DNA of 31,094 bases from JAHDCJ01 sp039028895 (GTDB lineage Bacteria > Bacteroidota > Bacteroidia > Chitinophagales > Saprospiraceae): the NCBI GenBank assembly GCA_039028895.1, contig JBCCHF010000056.1:1-31094 (forward strand), written 5' to 3'. This document shows positions 18,356 to 25,374 of the stretch, piece by piece. Within the stretch, counting starts at the first letter, position 1; each line of letters starts with the position of its first letter. A program made the position numbers and the translations under genes. The notes below the pieces were generated by a model, which saw only the letters and a program-made list of their open reading frames with translations, had not been told where the DNA came from and ran no database searches.

Positions 18356-19477
18356 TCAATTTGCATGGTAATCATAGGTTAAGAAATTAAAAACAGGTAG
18401 CGCTTCATTTTGGTTTGAGCCATCAAAAAAAGTTGCATTGTCCCATGCCGAACCGGTAGCCCAGGGGGTGGAACAGCCAGTTGAAATCCATCCCGGTTCC
18501 CAGTAAATGACCCCCTCGCCTCCCCCTGAAATTACTGCTTTGGTCAAATCGACCATAAAGTTAAGTTGTCCCTCAGGAGTAGCCGGATAACCAGGGGCAA
18601 GAGAATCTTTCCATAAAATATTTCCTGAGCTGTCTACATTGAGCATCGTATACGGATAAGCAGTCTCCACTAACATTACCCGGGTGTCAAACATGGTCTT
18701 CACCGAATCAATAGTTGGTCCTACCTCGTCCATTTCGTATTCAGACCATTTGGGGTAATAAGACAGTCCTATCCAATCATATTTTTGAATATTGTGCCGG
18801 GCGGCATCCTTTAACCATGGGATAGCAAATTCGGGTTGGGCAATATGCAACATCACCTGGGTGTCCAGTTCTTTTTCCATTGTGACATCTCTGACTGCCT
18901 GAATACCATGATTCAGCAACTCGACATTCCTTGGCCAATTGATCCGATCAAGCAACATCGAGTCCTTCTCCTGTAAAATTTCAATATTGATCTCATTGCC
19001 AACTTGCACGAACTCAGGTGCCAATGACTTTTCCGCAAGGGCAATTAGAACATCGCGGGTATAATTATACATAGAATCGCCAAGCGCTTCAAGGTCATCC
19101 ACCACAGGTTCCCAGGCTTTGGGAATGATCTGCTTTTGGGGGTCCGCCCAAAAATCAGAATAATGGAAATCAAGTAACACTGCCATTCCTGCCGCTTTGG
19201 AGCGTCTTATTGACTCTGTAACATCTTTCAGATCTGAATAACCTGACCATTCCGGTGTGTGCCAAAGTCTGAGCCTCACTATGTTTGTTCCTTTCTGGCT
19301 GAATATCCAATAAGGGTCAGCCACTTTTCCATTGAGCCTATATGTTCCACCGCAATCTTCCATTTCATTAACGTAGGAGAGATCGGCTCCCAGGTAGAGA
19401 ACTTGGGTTTCCTGATGTTGGCAAGAATTGAAGAGGAAGAATAGTAAGAGGATGGCTAGGTAGTGGATTTGGGTCAT
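18356..19477 (-). CDS. GH53 arabinogalactan endo-beta-1,4-galactanase lipoprotein
   Basis: This is a 373-residue glycoside hydrolase with lipoprotein signal LLLFFLFNSC (Cys19), so it is likely anchored to the outer membrane. The TIM barrel carries GADLSYVNEMED near the start, NIVRLRLWHTP, LLDFHYSDFWADP, the acid/base E162 in FVQVGNEIN, and the nucleophile E271 in LVETAYPY. All are standard GH53 marks. A late IYWEPGW segment completes the cleft. It cuts internal beta-1,4-galactosidic bonds of galactan or type I arabinogalactan from plant pectin. The gene heads the minus-strand cluster, 275 bp upstream of susC. Its length is normal and no truncation is seen. Confidence 0.94.
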   Translation of the reverse strand: MTQIHYLAILLLFFLFNSCQHQETQVLYLGADLSYVNEMEDCGGTYRLNGKVADPYWIFSQKGTNIVRLRLWHTPEWSGYSDLKDVTESIRRSKAAGMAVLLDFHYSDFWADPQKQIIPKAWEPVVDDLEALGDSMYNYTRDVLIALAEKSLAPEFVQVGNEINIEILQEKDSMLLDRINWPRNVELLNHGIQAVRDVTMEKELDTQVMLHIAQPEFAIPWLKDAARHNIQKYDWIGLSYYPKWSEYEMDEVGPTIDSVKTMFDTRVMLVETAYPYTMLNVDSSGNILWKDSLAPGYPATPEGQLNFMVDLTKAVISGGGEGVIYWEPGWISTGCSTPWATGSAWDNATFFDGSNQNEALPVFNFLTYDYHAN

Positions 19478-19618
19478 GCTTATTGAGGATTTCTTATTCC
19501 GGGTTTGTTATTGGAGGCAGGGAAAACTGATGTCGACAGACTACACTGATACAAATTTACTGTCATTAATATTCTCTACTTGTGGGTGTTAAATTTATCA
19601 TTTTATCCATTGATTATT

Positions 19619-19642
19619 GCAAAATTGAAAGATCAATTTTGC
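19619..19642. promoter_or_regulatory. Perfect 10-bp inverted repeat in the GH53/TPR-remnant intergenic region
   Basis: GCAAAATTGA and its exact complement TCAATTTTGC are separated by 4 nt (AAGA). The site lies between the divergent GH53 gene and the TPR remnant. It could be an operator or an RNA hairpin; no T-run follows on either side. Confidence 0.45.
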
Positions 19643-19664
19643 GGGTTCGAAAAAATTCCCACAC

Positions 19665-20232
19665 ATGGTTAGGTTTTGCATTTCCGTTTTCTTTTTTCTG
19701 CTTGGTATCACTGCATTCGGGCAAACCGAAATTGATATTCTCGTTGAGTTGGGCATCATTCACCATGACCGAGGAGAATATGACAAGGCGATTGAATTTT
19801 ATGAATCAGCTTTGGCGATTGATCAATTTGTTATTTGCCGGAAATGTCGAAAAGGATGAAAATTCAAACGAGATCACCATATTCGTCCCTCAAAATGCGG
19901 ACGGGGAATTCAGTGCCATAGAGTTGATGATCTCAATGATGGCAGCAGCGGATGAAACCAAGAAAAAGAAAGAAAAACAACCTCCTGTAGAAGATAAGTT
20001 CACGGTGAATACCGGATTGCTCTTCAGTCTACTTGGAAACAAAGACAATGATAAACCCGACAATATTTACTGGAATTTTTACGCCCCGTTTTTCTTTGCT
20101 CTGGGAGAGTCTGATCACCTGGAAACCTATTGCAACTAGATCAGGCTAGTATCCAGTGAATCGGCTTTGCATTGGCTTGAGCAAAATGAACCAAAAGTAG
20201 AAAGTTTTGGTGCCTGGCTCCAGGAAAATTAA
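19665..20232 (+). pseudogene. Decayed TPR-protein gene (internal deletion/frameshift and nonsense codon)
   Basis: The first part (19665-19859) encodes a signal peptide ending GITAFGQ and one TPR unit (ELGIIHHDRGEYDKAIEFYESALAID). It then runs out of frame and stops. The C-terminal part of the same kind of protein continues in another frame from about 19828 (FAGNVEKDEN to ALGESDHLETYCN). It is interrupted by TAG at 20137-20139 and continues in frame to GAWLQEN and TAA at 20232. Intact relatives I know from Bacteroidota have several more TPRs between these parts, so an internal deletion is likely as well. The product is presumably non-functional. Confidence 0.75.
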
Positions 20233-20242
20233 TCTACTGGTT

Positions 20243-21331
20243 TTATAATTGAATAGCGCTTCCGGTAGCAGCAGATTTGTAGATCGCTTCTACTATTCTG
20301 ATATCGAGCATTCCTTCTTCACCTGGAACGATAACGTCCTGGTTTTCTTTAATAGCAATGGCATCATTATCCATTTGGCTGGCTTGCTGATTGGCGATGG
20401 TTTTGTCCAATCGTTCTCCGGTACTGGTCTCCCCTCTTACACCATTGTAGGATTGCATTGGCTGCAAATTATACCAGCCATTTGCACAATCTACTTGGAG
20501 TTTGTTAAATCCTTTACCCAAGCTGGTGGCTCCTCTTGCCAGTATACCTTCTGGAAATTGAAGGATAAACTCTGTGGTTTCATCTACTTCTGTATAGATC
20601 TCAGGACGTTTTGTGGAATGGTTGGCACTTAAGACAGCTATAGGTTCCATCCCAGTGGCATACCTGGTGGCATTGAGTGGGTAGACGCCCATGTCGTACA
20701 TCGCTCCCCCGCCCATTTCTTTTTTCTGTTTCCAGTGATCAGATCGTCCGTCATAATAACCGGCTTCTGCCGTTACTGATAAGATTTTCCCGAAAGGTCG
20801 GCTTTCCGCAAAGGTCATCACTGTCCGTGTATTCGGCTCGTGTTGCATTCGGTAGCCAATAGTGAGTTTTACCTTATTCTTTCTACAAGCGTCAATAATA
20901 GCCTGGCATTCGGCTTCTGTGCGTGCCATTGGCTTTTCGCACCAGATATGTTTACCTGCGTTTGCCGCAATAATGCTGTACTCGCTATGCATACTGGTCG
21001 GCAAAACGATATACACCACATCGATATCCGGATTATCGGCAATGGTGTGCATATTTTGATAATTGTACACATTACCATCAGGAATTCCATAGCGTTTTTG
21101 CCATTGTGGAATTTTCCAGGGGCTTCCTGTAACGATTCCTTTCAACTCACAATGCCGGGTTAACTGAAGCGCCGGAGCCAGCAGGTCGGTGCTGTAATAC
21201 CCTAATCCGACCAAAGCTACTCCGAGTTTCTGTTTTTTCTTTTTCAGAATAAAGTTGGGAATGGCTAATGCGCCTGTGGCTGTAACAGCAACTACGGCGG
21301 CTGTTTTGAGGAATTGTCTTCTTTTTGGCAT
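20243..21331 (-). CDS. Tat-exported Gfo/Idh/MocA family oxidoreductase
   Basis: This is a 362-residue protein. It opens with a twin-arginine signal (KRRQFLK and a hydrophobic stretch to about residue 27), so it is probably folded with its cofactor and exported to the periplasm. The Rossmann part has VALVGLGYYS, and the family motif CEKPMA places the conserved Lys at 133. A GGGAMYDMGVYPLNATRY segment recalls glucose-fructose oxidoreductase. It likely oxidises or reduces a sugar using bound NAD(P); the substrate is unknown. It may belong functionally with the galactan genes, but it is separated from them by the pseudogene. The start codon lies only 3 bp from a 7-bp tandem repeat array. Confidence 0.88.
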   Translation of the reverse strand: MPKRRQFLKTAAVVAVTATGALAIPNFILKKKKQKLGVALVGLGYYSTDLLAPALQLTRHCELKGIVTGSPWKIPQWQKRYGIPDGNVYNYQNMHTIADNPDIDVVYIVLPTSMHSEYSIIAANAGKHIWCEKPMARTEAECQAIIDACRKNKVKLTIGYRMQHEPNTRTVMTFAESRPFGKILSVTAEAGYYDGRSDHWKQKKEMGGGAMYDMGVYPLNATRYATGMEPIAVLSANHSTKRPEIYTEVDETTEFILQFPEGILARGATSLGKGFNKLQVDCANGWYNLQPMQSYNGVRGETSTGERLDKTIANQQASQMDNDAIAIKENQDVIVPGEEGMLDIRIVEAIYKSAATGSAIQL

Positions 21332-21334
21332 CTT

Positions 21335-21402
21335 TTGACGGTTGACGGTTGACGGTTGACGGTTGACGGGTGACGGTTGACGGTTGACGGTTGACGGTTG
21401 AC
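21335..21402. repeat. Heptanucleotide tandem repeat (TTGACGG) next to the oxidoreductase start
   Basis: Nine full copies of TTGACGG and a partial tenth run head to tail. Only the copy at 21370-21376 differs (GTGACGG). The array begins 3 bp upstream of the minus-strand start codon of the Gfo/Idh/MocA gene, so it lies in that gene's leader. Slippage would change the spacing in 7-bp steps. Confidence 0.93.
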
Positions 21403-21513
21403 TAAAAATAAATGGATTTTACGGGTTTCCCAATAGTGTTGACCGGGTTAACACTACATTATGATTTACCATATGGAACCATAGGTTGAAATTTAAAGTT
21501 GATTGGCATAAAT

Positions 21514-22077
21514 ATGAACACGATGAACCCTCCGAATATTAAACGAATAAGCAAATTTCTGAGCCTGGTGCTAAGGCATAAACCCGAGGTATTGGGCATT
21601 ACTCTTGACAGCAACGGCTGGGCACCACTTGATGAGTTGATGGCCAAGATGCGAAAGAAAGGATTTTCTGTTGACCTTCCTACCATCCAATATGTTGTCG
21701 ACAACAATAATAAGCAACGCTTTAAGCTTGATACTGACAACAATCGTATTCGGGCCAACCAGGGCCATTCCATTGATGTCGATGTTGAATTAAAAGAGCA
21801 AAAGCCTCCTGAGTTCCTTTATCACGGTACAGCTGAAAAGAATTTGTCAGCAATAGAGGCTTCAGGTTTGAAAAAGATGAACAGACAACATGTTCATCTT
21901 TCTCACGAAAAGGAAACCGCTAACAATGTAGGGAGTCGGTATGGCAAACCTGTTGTGTTGACCGTTCTTGCCGGAAAGATGTATGCTGAAGGATTTGTTT
22001 TTTTCCTTTCAGAAAACGGGGTTTGGTTGACGGATGCAGTACCGGTGGAGTATCTTGAAGCTAAGGAAAACAACTAA
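21514..22077 (+). CDS. kptA: RNA 2'-phosphotransferase, Tpt1/KptA family
   Basis: This is a 187-residue protein with both parts of the KptA fold. The N-terminal winged helix has ISKFLSLVLRHKPEVLGITLDSNGWAPL. The C-terminal NAD-binding half has LYHGTAEKN-like and HVHLSHEKETANNVGSRYGKP segments, in which the conserved Arg and His residues are present. The enzyme transfers an RNA 2'-phosphate to NAD+. In eukaryotes this completes tRNA splicing; the bacterial role is uncertain. The ATG at 21514 is preferred to an in-frame TTG at 21499; a second ATG at 21523 is also possible. It stands alone, divergent from the oxidoreductase. Confidence 0.93.
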   Translation: MNTMNPPNIKRISKFLSLVLRHKPEVLGITLDSNGWAPLDELMAKMRKKGFSVDLPTIQYVVDNNNKQRFKLDTDNNRIRANQGHSIDVDVELKEQKPPEFLYHGTAEKNLSAIEASGLKKMNRQHVHLSHEKETANNVGSRYGKPVVLTVLAGKMYAEGFVFFLSENGVWLTDAVPVEYLEAKENN

Positions 22078-22244
22078 ACTTTAACCTCCTATCTACCTCA
22101 ACAACAAGCTTAATCCTTGAGAAACTTATCTCCAAATTTGCAAAAAGACGCCCCCTTAATTTTCCGATTCTCAAAACATCCGGCCCAATTCTCAAAAAAC
22201 CTTTCGGTATAGAAATATTGCAAGCGCAGGTTGATCAGCGCATT

Positions 22245-22252
22245 TACTTTTG
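22245..22252 (+). promoter_or_regulatory. Candidate -7 promoter element of the charge-polarised protein/V8 protease operon
   Basis: TACTTTTG matches the Bacteroidota -7 consensus TAnnTTTG exactly and lies 34 bp before the first start codon. A possible upstream TTG occurs 24 bp earlier, slightly longer than the usual spacing. No other candidate was seen in the 22078-22285 gap. Confidence 0.45.
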
Positions 22253-22285
22253 GTTCAAAATTATTAACCATTAAATCAAAAGAAA

Positions 22286-23008
22286 ATGAATGATCAGCAC
22301 CAGTTTGCAAGTCAAAACAGCTATGAAGCCTATGACGAAACGTTAAAAGGTATTTTGTCCGACGAGTTTGGAGAATACTCCAGCTATGAGCTCGAAGAAG
22401 TCCTTGTTGACACCCTTGAAAACCTGCCGGAAGAGGAAGCAGAAGAGTTGTTTGGTGTTCTTTCAGGAATTGCTGCCATCGCAGCTCCTGCAGTCAAAAA
22501 AATAATGACCAAAAGGGTCGGAAAATTTATTCTAAAAAAAGGCCGAAACCTGGTCAGGCGCAAATTTAAATTCCGCAATAGAAATTTTAGAAGAAGAAAA
22601 TCACTCTTTAAAAATAAAGCTATTGGGTTTCTCCTAAGGATGGTAAAAAGCAAAAACTTCCACAACCTGCTTGCCGGAAAAGCTATCAATATCGCAACAG
22701 GAACTAAAATTGGTAAAACCAAAGTCAACATCTCCCTGAAAAGGGGCGGAAAGCGCGAAACTGCTGTCGTTTCATTCGACGAATACATGCAGGCAATAAA
22801 CTACCTCACACACGTAATCTCAACCAATCAAGATGGAACAGAATCTGGCTTTTTGCTGGAAGACGATCTCAATGATTTAGATCAAAATCTAAGTACTGGT
22901 CGAATGGTAGTCGAAGCATTGTTTGAAGATGAGTTGGCTGACAGCAATGAATACGAAGATGATCAGACGGATGAGTATTCCTTTTTGGAAGAAGACTTGA
23001 TGCTCTAG
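22286..23008 (+). CDS. Unrecognised charge-polarised protein A (acidic leader, acid-free basic core, acidic tail)
   Basis: I do not recognise a family for this 240-residue protein. Its composition is striking. Residues 1-54 carry 17 Asp/Glu and a single Lys. Residues 55-157 carry 31 Lys/Arg and no acidic residue at all. Residues 158-240 carry 24 Asp/Glu and a single Arg. The core starts with a hydrophobic helix (GVLSGIAAIAAPAV) leading into KKIMTKRVGKFILKKGRN and RNRNFRRRK. No signal peptide or clear membrane span is present. It is first in a + strand operon that also encodes a predicted Glu-specific protease, whose cleavage would spare the core and digest both flanks. A secreted or stored polycation, nucleic-acid binder or toxin precursor is possible; none is shown. 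Confidence 0.8.
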   Translation: MNDQHQFASQNSYEAYDETLKGILSDEFGEYSSYELEEVLVDTLENLPEEEAEELFGVLSGIAAIAAPAVKKIMTKRVGKFILKKGRNLVRRKFKFRNRNFRRRKSLFKNKAIGFLLRMVKSKNFHNLLAGKAINIATGTKIGKTKVNISLKRGGKRETAVVSFDEYMQAINYLTHVISTNQDGTESGFLLEDDLNDLDQNLSTGRMVVEALFEDELADSNEYEDDQTDEYSFLEEDLML

Positions 23009-23068
23009 TTCAAGCTTTTCAAATATCAATAATTAAAAACCTTATTAAATAATTTAAAACCAATTATC

Positions 23069-23716
23069 ATGTCTAATTATTATGATGAATCAATCGATGC
23101 CTTCGAAACAGATTTCTTTCTTGATGGAGAGTATAACGAAGATGACGAGTATCTCTTTGAAGATGACCAGGAAAGCTTTAATGATGACTTTTACGATGAT
23201 GAAGGATATTCAGAAACAGATGAAAGTAACCGATACGGTTCTATTGGCAACAAAAGAAAAACCCGCAGAGGTCCAAAACGGAGAAAGCCAGTTAAATCGA
23301 ACCTTTCGTTAACAGTCAAAAAACTGAAAAAGGATATCAGGCGATTATATGCCTTGCTACAACAAAAGAGCAAACAGCACCCTGGCATAGCTCAACTCGC
23401 GAAAAAGATTACCAAACTTGAAGAACAGTTGGAAAATCAAAATGAAATGCAATTACTTTCCACAGTCCTGGACCTTCCGCAGTTAAAGTCAATCAAATTC
23501 GATAACGAAGAGAAAAAGCTGGTCGACTCTGTTGAGTACGATCATATGACCAGTCTGATGCTCTCAATGATGAACAACAATGGACTAACATCAGGTAAAA
23601 ATGGTGGCAGTAGCAATCAATTCATGAATTACTTTCTACTTAGTCAACTCTCAAAAGATGGTAGCTCCAGTGAGTTTTTGCCTTTAGTCCTTTTATCAGG
23701 AATGTTTAAAAAATAA
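23069..23716 (+). CDS. Unrecognised charge-polarised protein B (acidic leader, basic linker, coiled coil)
   Basis: This 215-residue protein has no family I recognise. Residues 1-52 contain 23 Asp/Glu, many Tyr/Phe and no Lys/Arg. Residues 53-88 contain 15 Lys/Arg and no acidic residue (KRKTRRGPKRRK). A probable coiled coil follows (about 82-130), then a Met- and Leu-rich tail (MTSLMLSMM, MNYFLLSQL, PLVLLSGMFKK). It shares the acidic-leader/basic-core layout with protein A and begins similarly (MSNYYDE against MNDQHQF and MNNYQEN of the protease). It lies 60 bp after protein A and 4 bp before the next gene, so it is surely co-transcribed. There is no signal peptide. Confidence 0.8.
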   Translation: MSNYYDESIDAFETDFFLDGEYNEDDEYLFEDDQESFNDDFYDDEGYSETDESNRYGSIGNKRKTRRGPKRRKPVKSNLSLTVKKLKKDIRRLYALLQQKSKQHPGIAQLAKKITKLEEQLENQNEMQLLSTVLDLPQLKSIKFDNEEKKLVDSVEYDHMTSLMLSMMNNNGLTSGKNGGSSNQFMNYFLLSQLSKDGSSSEFLPLVLLSGMFKK

Positions 23717-23720
23717 CACG

Positions 23721-23984
23721 ATGAAACATAATAGTAAATGCTCTGAGAACGGCCTTATCCAGGCGTTTTTAATGATGAACCTCTTTAATTCGGATTTTGA
23801 TGATCCAATGGTCACCTATATCATGGTCAAACAGTTTGGCATCTGGCCCTTACTGTTACTAAAATCTCAAAAAAAGGAATCTCTGGACGGATCTGTCGGA
23901 TACGCAACAACGAAGGTTCAATCATCGGTTGATAAAACCCAAAAGTCCTCCAACTCGCGAAAGAAAAAAGCGGTAGAAGGATAA
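23721..23984 (+). CDS. Small unrecognised protein C with hydrophobic N-terminal half and basic tail
   Basis: This is an 87-residue protein starting 4 bp after the stop of protein B. The first half is rich in Met, Leu and Phe (LIQAFLMMNLF, MVKQFGIWPLLLL) and the tail is Ser/Lys-rich (SSNSRKKKAVEG). The pattern FLxxxL followed by a hydrophobic stretch and a KK ending weakly resembles the C-terminus of protein B, so C may be a short relative or partner of that region. No function can be given. Confidence 0.65.
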   Translation: MKHNSKCSENGLIQAFLMMNLFNSDFDDPMVTYIMVKQFGIWPLLLLKSQKKESLDGSVGYATTKVQSSVDKTQKSSNSRKKKAVEG

Positions 23985-24023
23985 CATCAATTAATTCAAT
24001 TAACAGTTTGAAAAATTATAATC

Positions 24024-25067
24024 ATGAATAATTATCAAGAAAATTCCGCTGATACTCAATCCCATATAATTATCAGCAATACCGGTAATAACGGCGATGA
24101 GGCCATTTTTGACGAATCATCATCAATCAATTACCAGAACAATGAAAATTTTGATCCTACGATTGCCCTTGAAAACATAGAAGGCATTGATCCCTCCGGA
24201 CAATTTTTCGATGACGATGAATCAACAATTTTTGAAGGAAATGGAGCCTCAATCAATGGGGCAAACGACGCATTTGATGTAGAGACCCTGGTAGATGCTG
24301 CCATGGGTAGCTACTCTACCGATGAATTAGGCCTTACGGCTAACTTAAATGAATCAGGCCAAGTCATAGAAATCGTGCATGGTAAAGATGATCGTATCAA
24401 AATAGGTAATACCCGCAGATTTCCCTGGAGTGCAATTGTGCAACTTTCCATTCAGTCAAAACGTGGTCCCAGATATGTCGGAACCGGTTGGTTTATTGGT
24501 CCGCGTACAATTATTACAGCAGGCCATTGCGTTTATATGCACAAAGCTGGTGGCTGGGCCAAATCGATAACGGTCACACCAGGCAGAAATGGTAATTCAA
24601 GCCCATTCGGATCCTGTACAGCAACACAATTTTTCACTGTAAGGGGATGGATCAACAAAAGATCAAGGCCATATGATTATGGTGCAATCATCCTTGGTAA
24701 GAATTGCAAGTTTAAGGGGAACCCAGGGGTATTCAAGATTGGCAAACCAAAAACTCAGCACCTGAAAAACTACTTCTTAAACATTAGCGGATATCATGCG
24801 GACAGACCAAGGTCAGGAAAGAATGGTCGCAACCAATGGTGGCATGGCAAAAAAGCAGTTCGCATAACCAATTCACTAATTTACCACAGGATGGATACAG
24901 GAGGAGGAGCCAGTGGATCTCCATATTGGTGGAAATTTAAAAATGGTGGACGAAAAGTTGTCGGTATACACACAACAGGTGGATCATATGCCAATTCCGG
25001 TGTCAGGATTAACCAGACGGTTTACAAAAATCTTATGAGCTGGAAAAAAGTGGGCGACCGCAAGTAA
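24024..25067 (+). CDS. V8-type glutamyl endopeptidase-like serine protease with acidic prosequence
   Basis: This is a 347-residue S1B (chymotrypsin-fold) protease. The triad is H168 (TAGHC), D218 (YDYG) and S297 (GASGSP). The mature domain should start near residue 117 (IVHGKDDRIKIGNT), which parallels the Val/Ile N-terminus and DDR motif of V8 and Bacillus Glu-endopeptidases. T292 and H316 (GIH) match the V8 residues that select glutamate at P1. The propeptide, residues 1-116, has 24 Asp/Glu and no Lys/Arg, and ends in E116, consistent with self-cleavage after Glu. No signal peptide precedes it, unlike classical V8 enzymes. Likely substrates are its acidic neighbours, by inference. Confidence 0.9.
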   Translation: MNNYQENSADTQSHIIISNTGNNGDEAIFDESSSINYQNNENFDPTIALENIEGIDPSGQFFDDDESTIFEGNGASINGANDAFDVETLVDAAMGSYSTDELGLTANLNESGQVIEIVHGKDDRIKIGNTRRFPWSAIVQLSIQSKRGPRYVGTGWFIGPRTIITAGHCVYMHKAGGWAKSITVTPGRNGNSSPFGSCTATQFFTVRGWINKRSRPYDYGAIILGKNCKFKGNPGVFKIGKPKTQHLKNYFLNISGYHADRPRSGKNGRNQWWHGKKAVRITNSLIYHRMDTGGGASGSPYWWKFKNGGRKVVGIHTTGGSYANSGVRINQTVYKNLMSWKKVGDRK

Positions 25068-25096
25068 CTGTTTTATTAACTGCAATCACCAACTAG

Positions 25097-25357
25097 ATGA
25101 AAAGGTTTGATATTCAAGGAAAAGTTTTGAATTCGACGATGTTACCAATCTCTGATGCAATAGTTTCTATTGTGCAGTCAACTCAAGACATACCGGATAT
25201 TGCAGCTTTTACTGATGAACACGGTGAGTTTGCCTATTTCGATCTCCTGCCTGGAACTTACATGTTCCGGGCAGAGAACGAATGGGTTTCTCAAACCCGG
25301 ACCGTGAAAATCACGAACACCAATATTTACCTTGAGATAATTTTGGATGGAAATTAA
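25097..25357 (+). CDS. Stand-alone carboxypeptidase-regulatory-like (transthyretin-like) domain protein
   Basis: This 86-residue protein consists of a single CarboxypepD_reg-like beta-sandwich. It starts FDIQGKVLNSTMLPISDAIVSI, has TDEHGEFAYFDLLPGTYMFRAE in the middle and ends in a final hydrophobic strand. Such domains usually precede TonB receptors or sit on secreted enzymes, and a free copy without a signal peptide is unusual. It is the last gene of the + strand operon, 29 bp after the protease, and ends 17 bp from the convergent LytTR gene. A binding or chaperone role for the operon products is possible. Confidence 0.75.
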   Translation: MKRFDIQGKVLNSTMLPISDAIVSIVQSTQDIPDIAAFTDEHGEFAYFDLLPGTYMFRAENEWVSQTRTVKITNTNIYLEIILDGN

Positions 25358-25374
25358 CCGAACATCAACCAGGC

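Noticed and set aside
20249..20632. 127-codon open frame opposite the Gfo/Idh/MocA gene
   Set aside because: The minus-strand gene has clear family motifs over the same bases; the plus frame has none.
21335..21402. CRISPR array
   Set aside because: The units are 7 bp, directly abutting and without spacers, so this is a simple tandem repeat.
22227..22258. Possible LytTR-type direct repeats (two GGTT-containing sites 23 bp apart) before protein A
   Set aside because: The flanking bases match the LytTR consensus poorly and the spacing is a base or two too long; such short matches are expected by chance.
22384..22788. 134-codon open frame antisense to protein A
   Set aside because: Its apparent hydrophobic and Ser-rich make-up is the reverse complement of the acidic/basic codons of protein A; there is no supporting start region.
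22286..23008. Protein A as a bacterial gasdermin partner of the CHAT protease
   Set aside because: It has no gasdermin-like beta-rich pattern or C-terminal lipid-modified Cys, and the charge layout is unlike that family.
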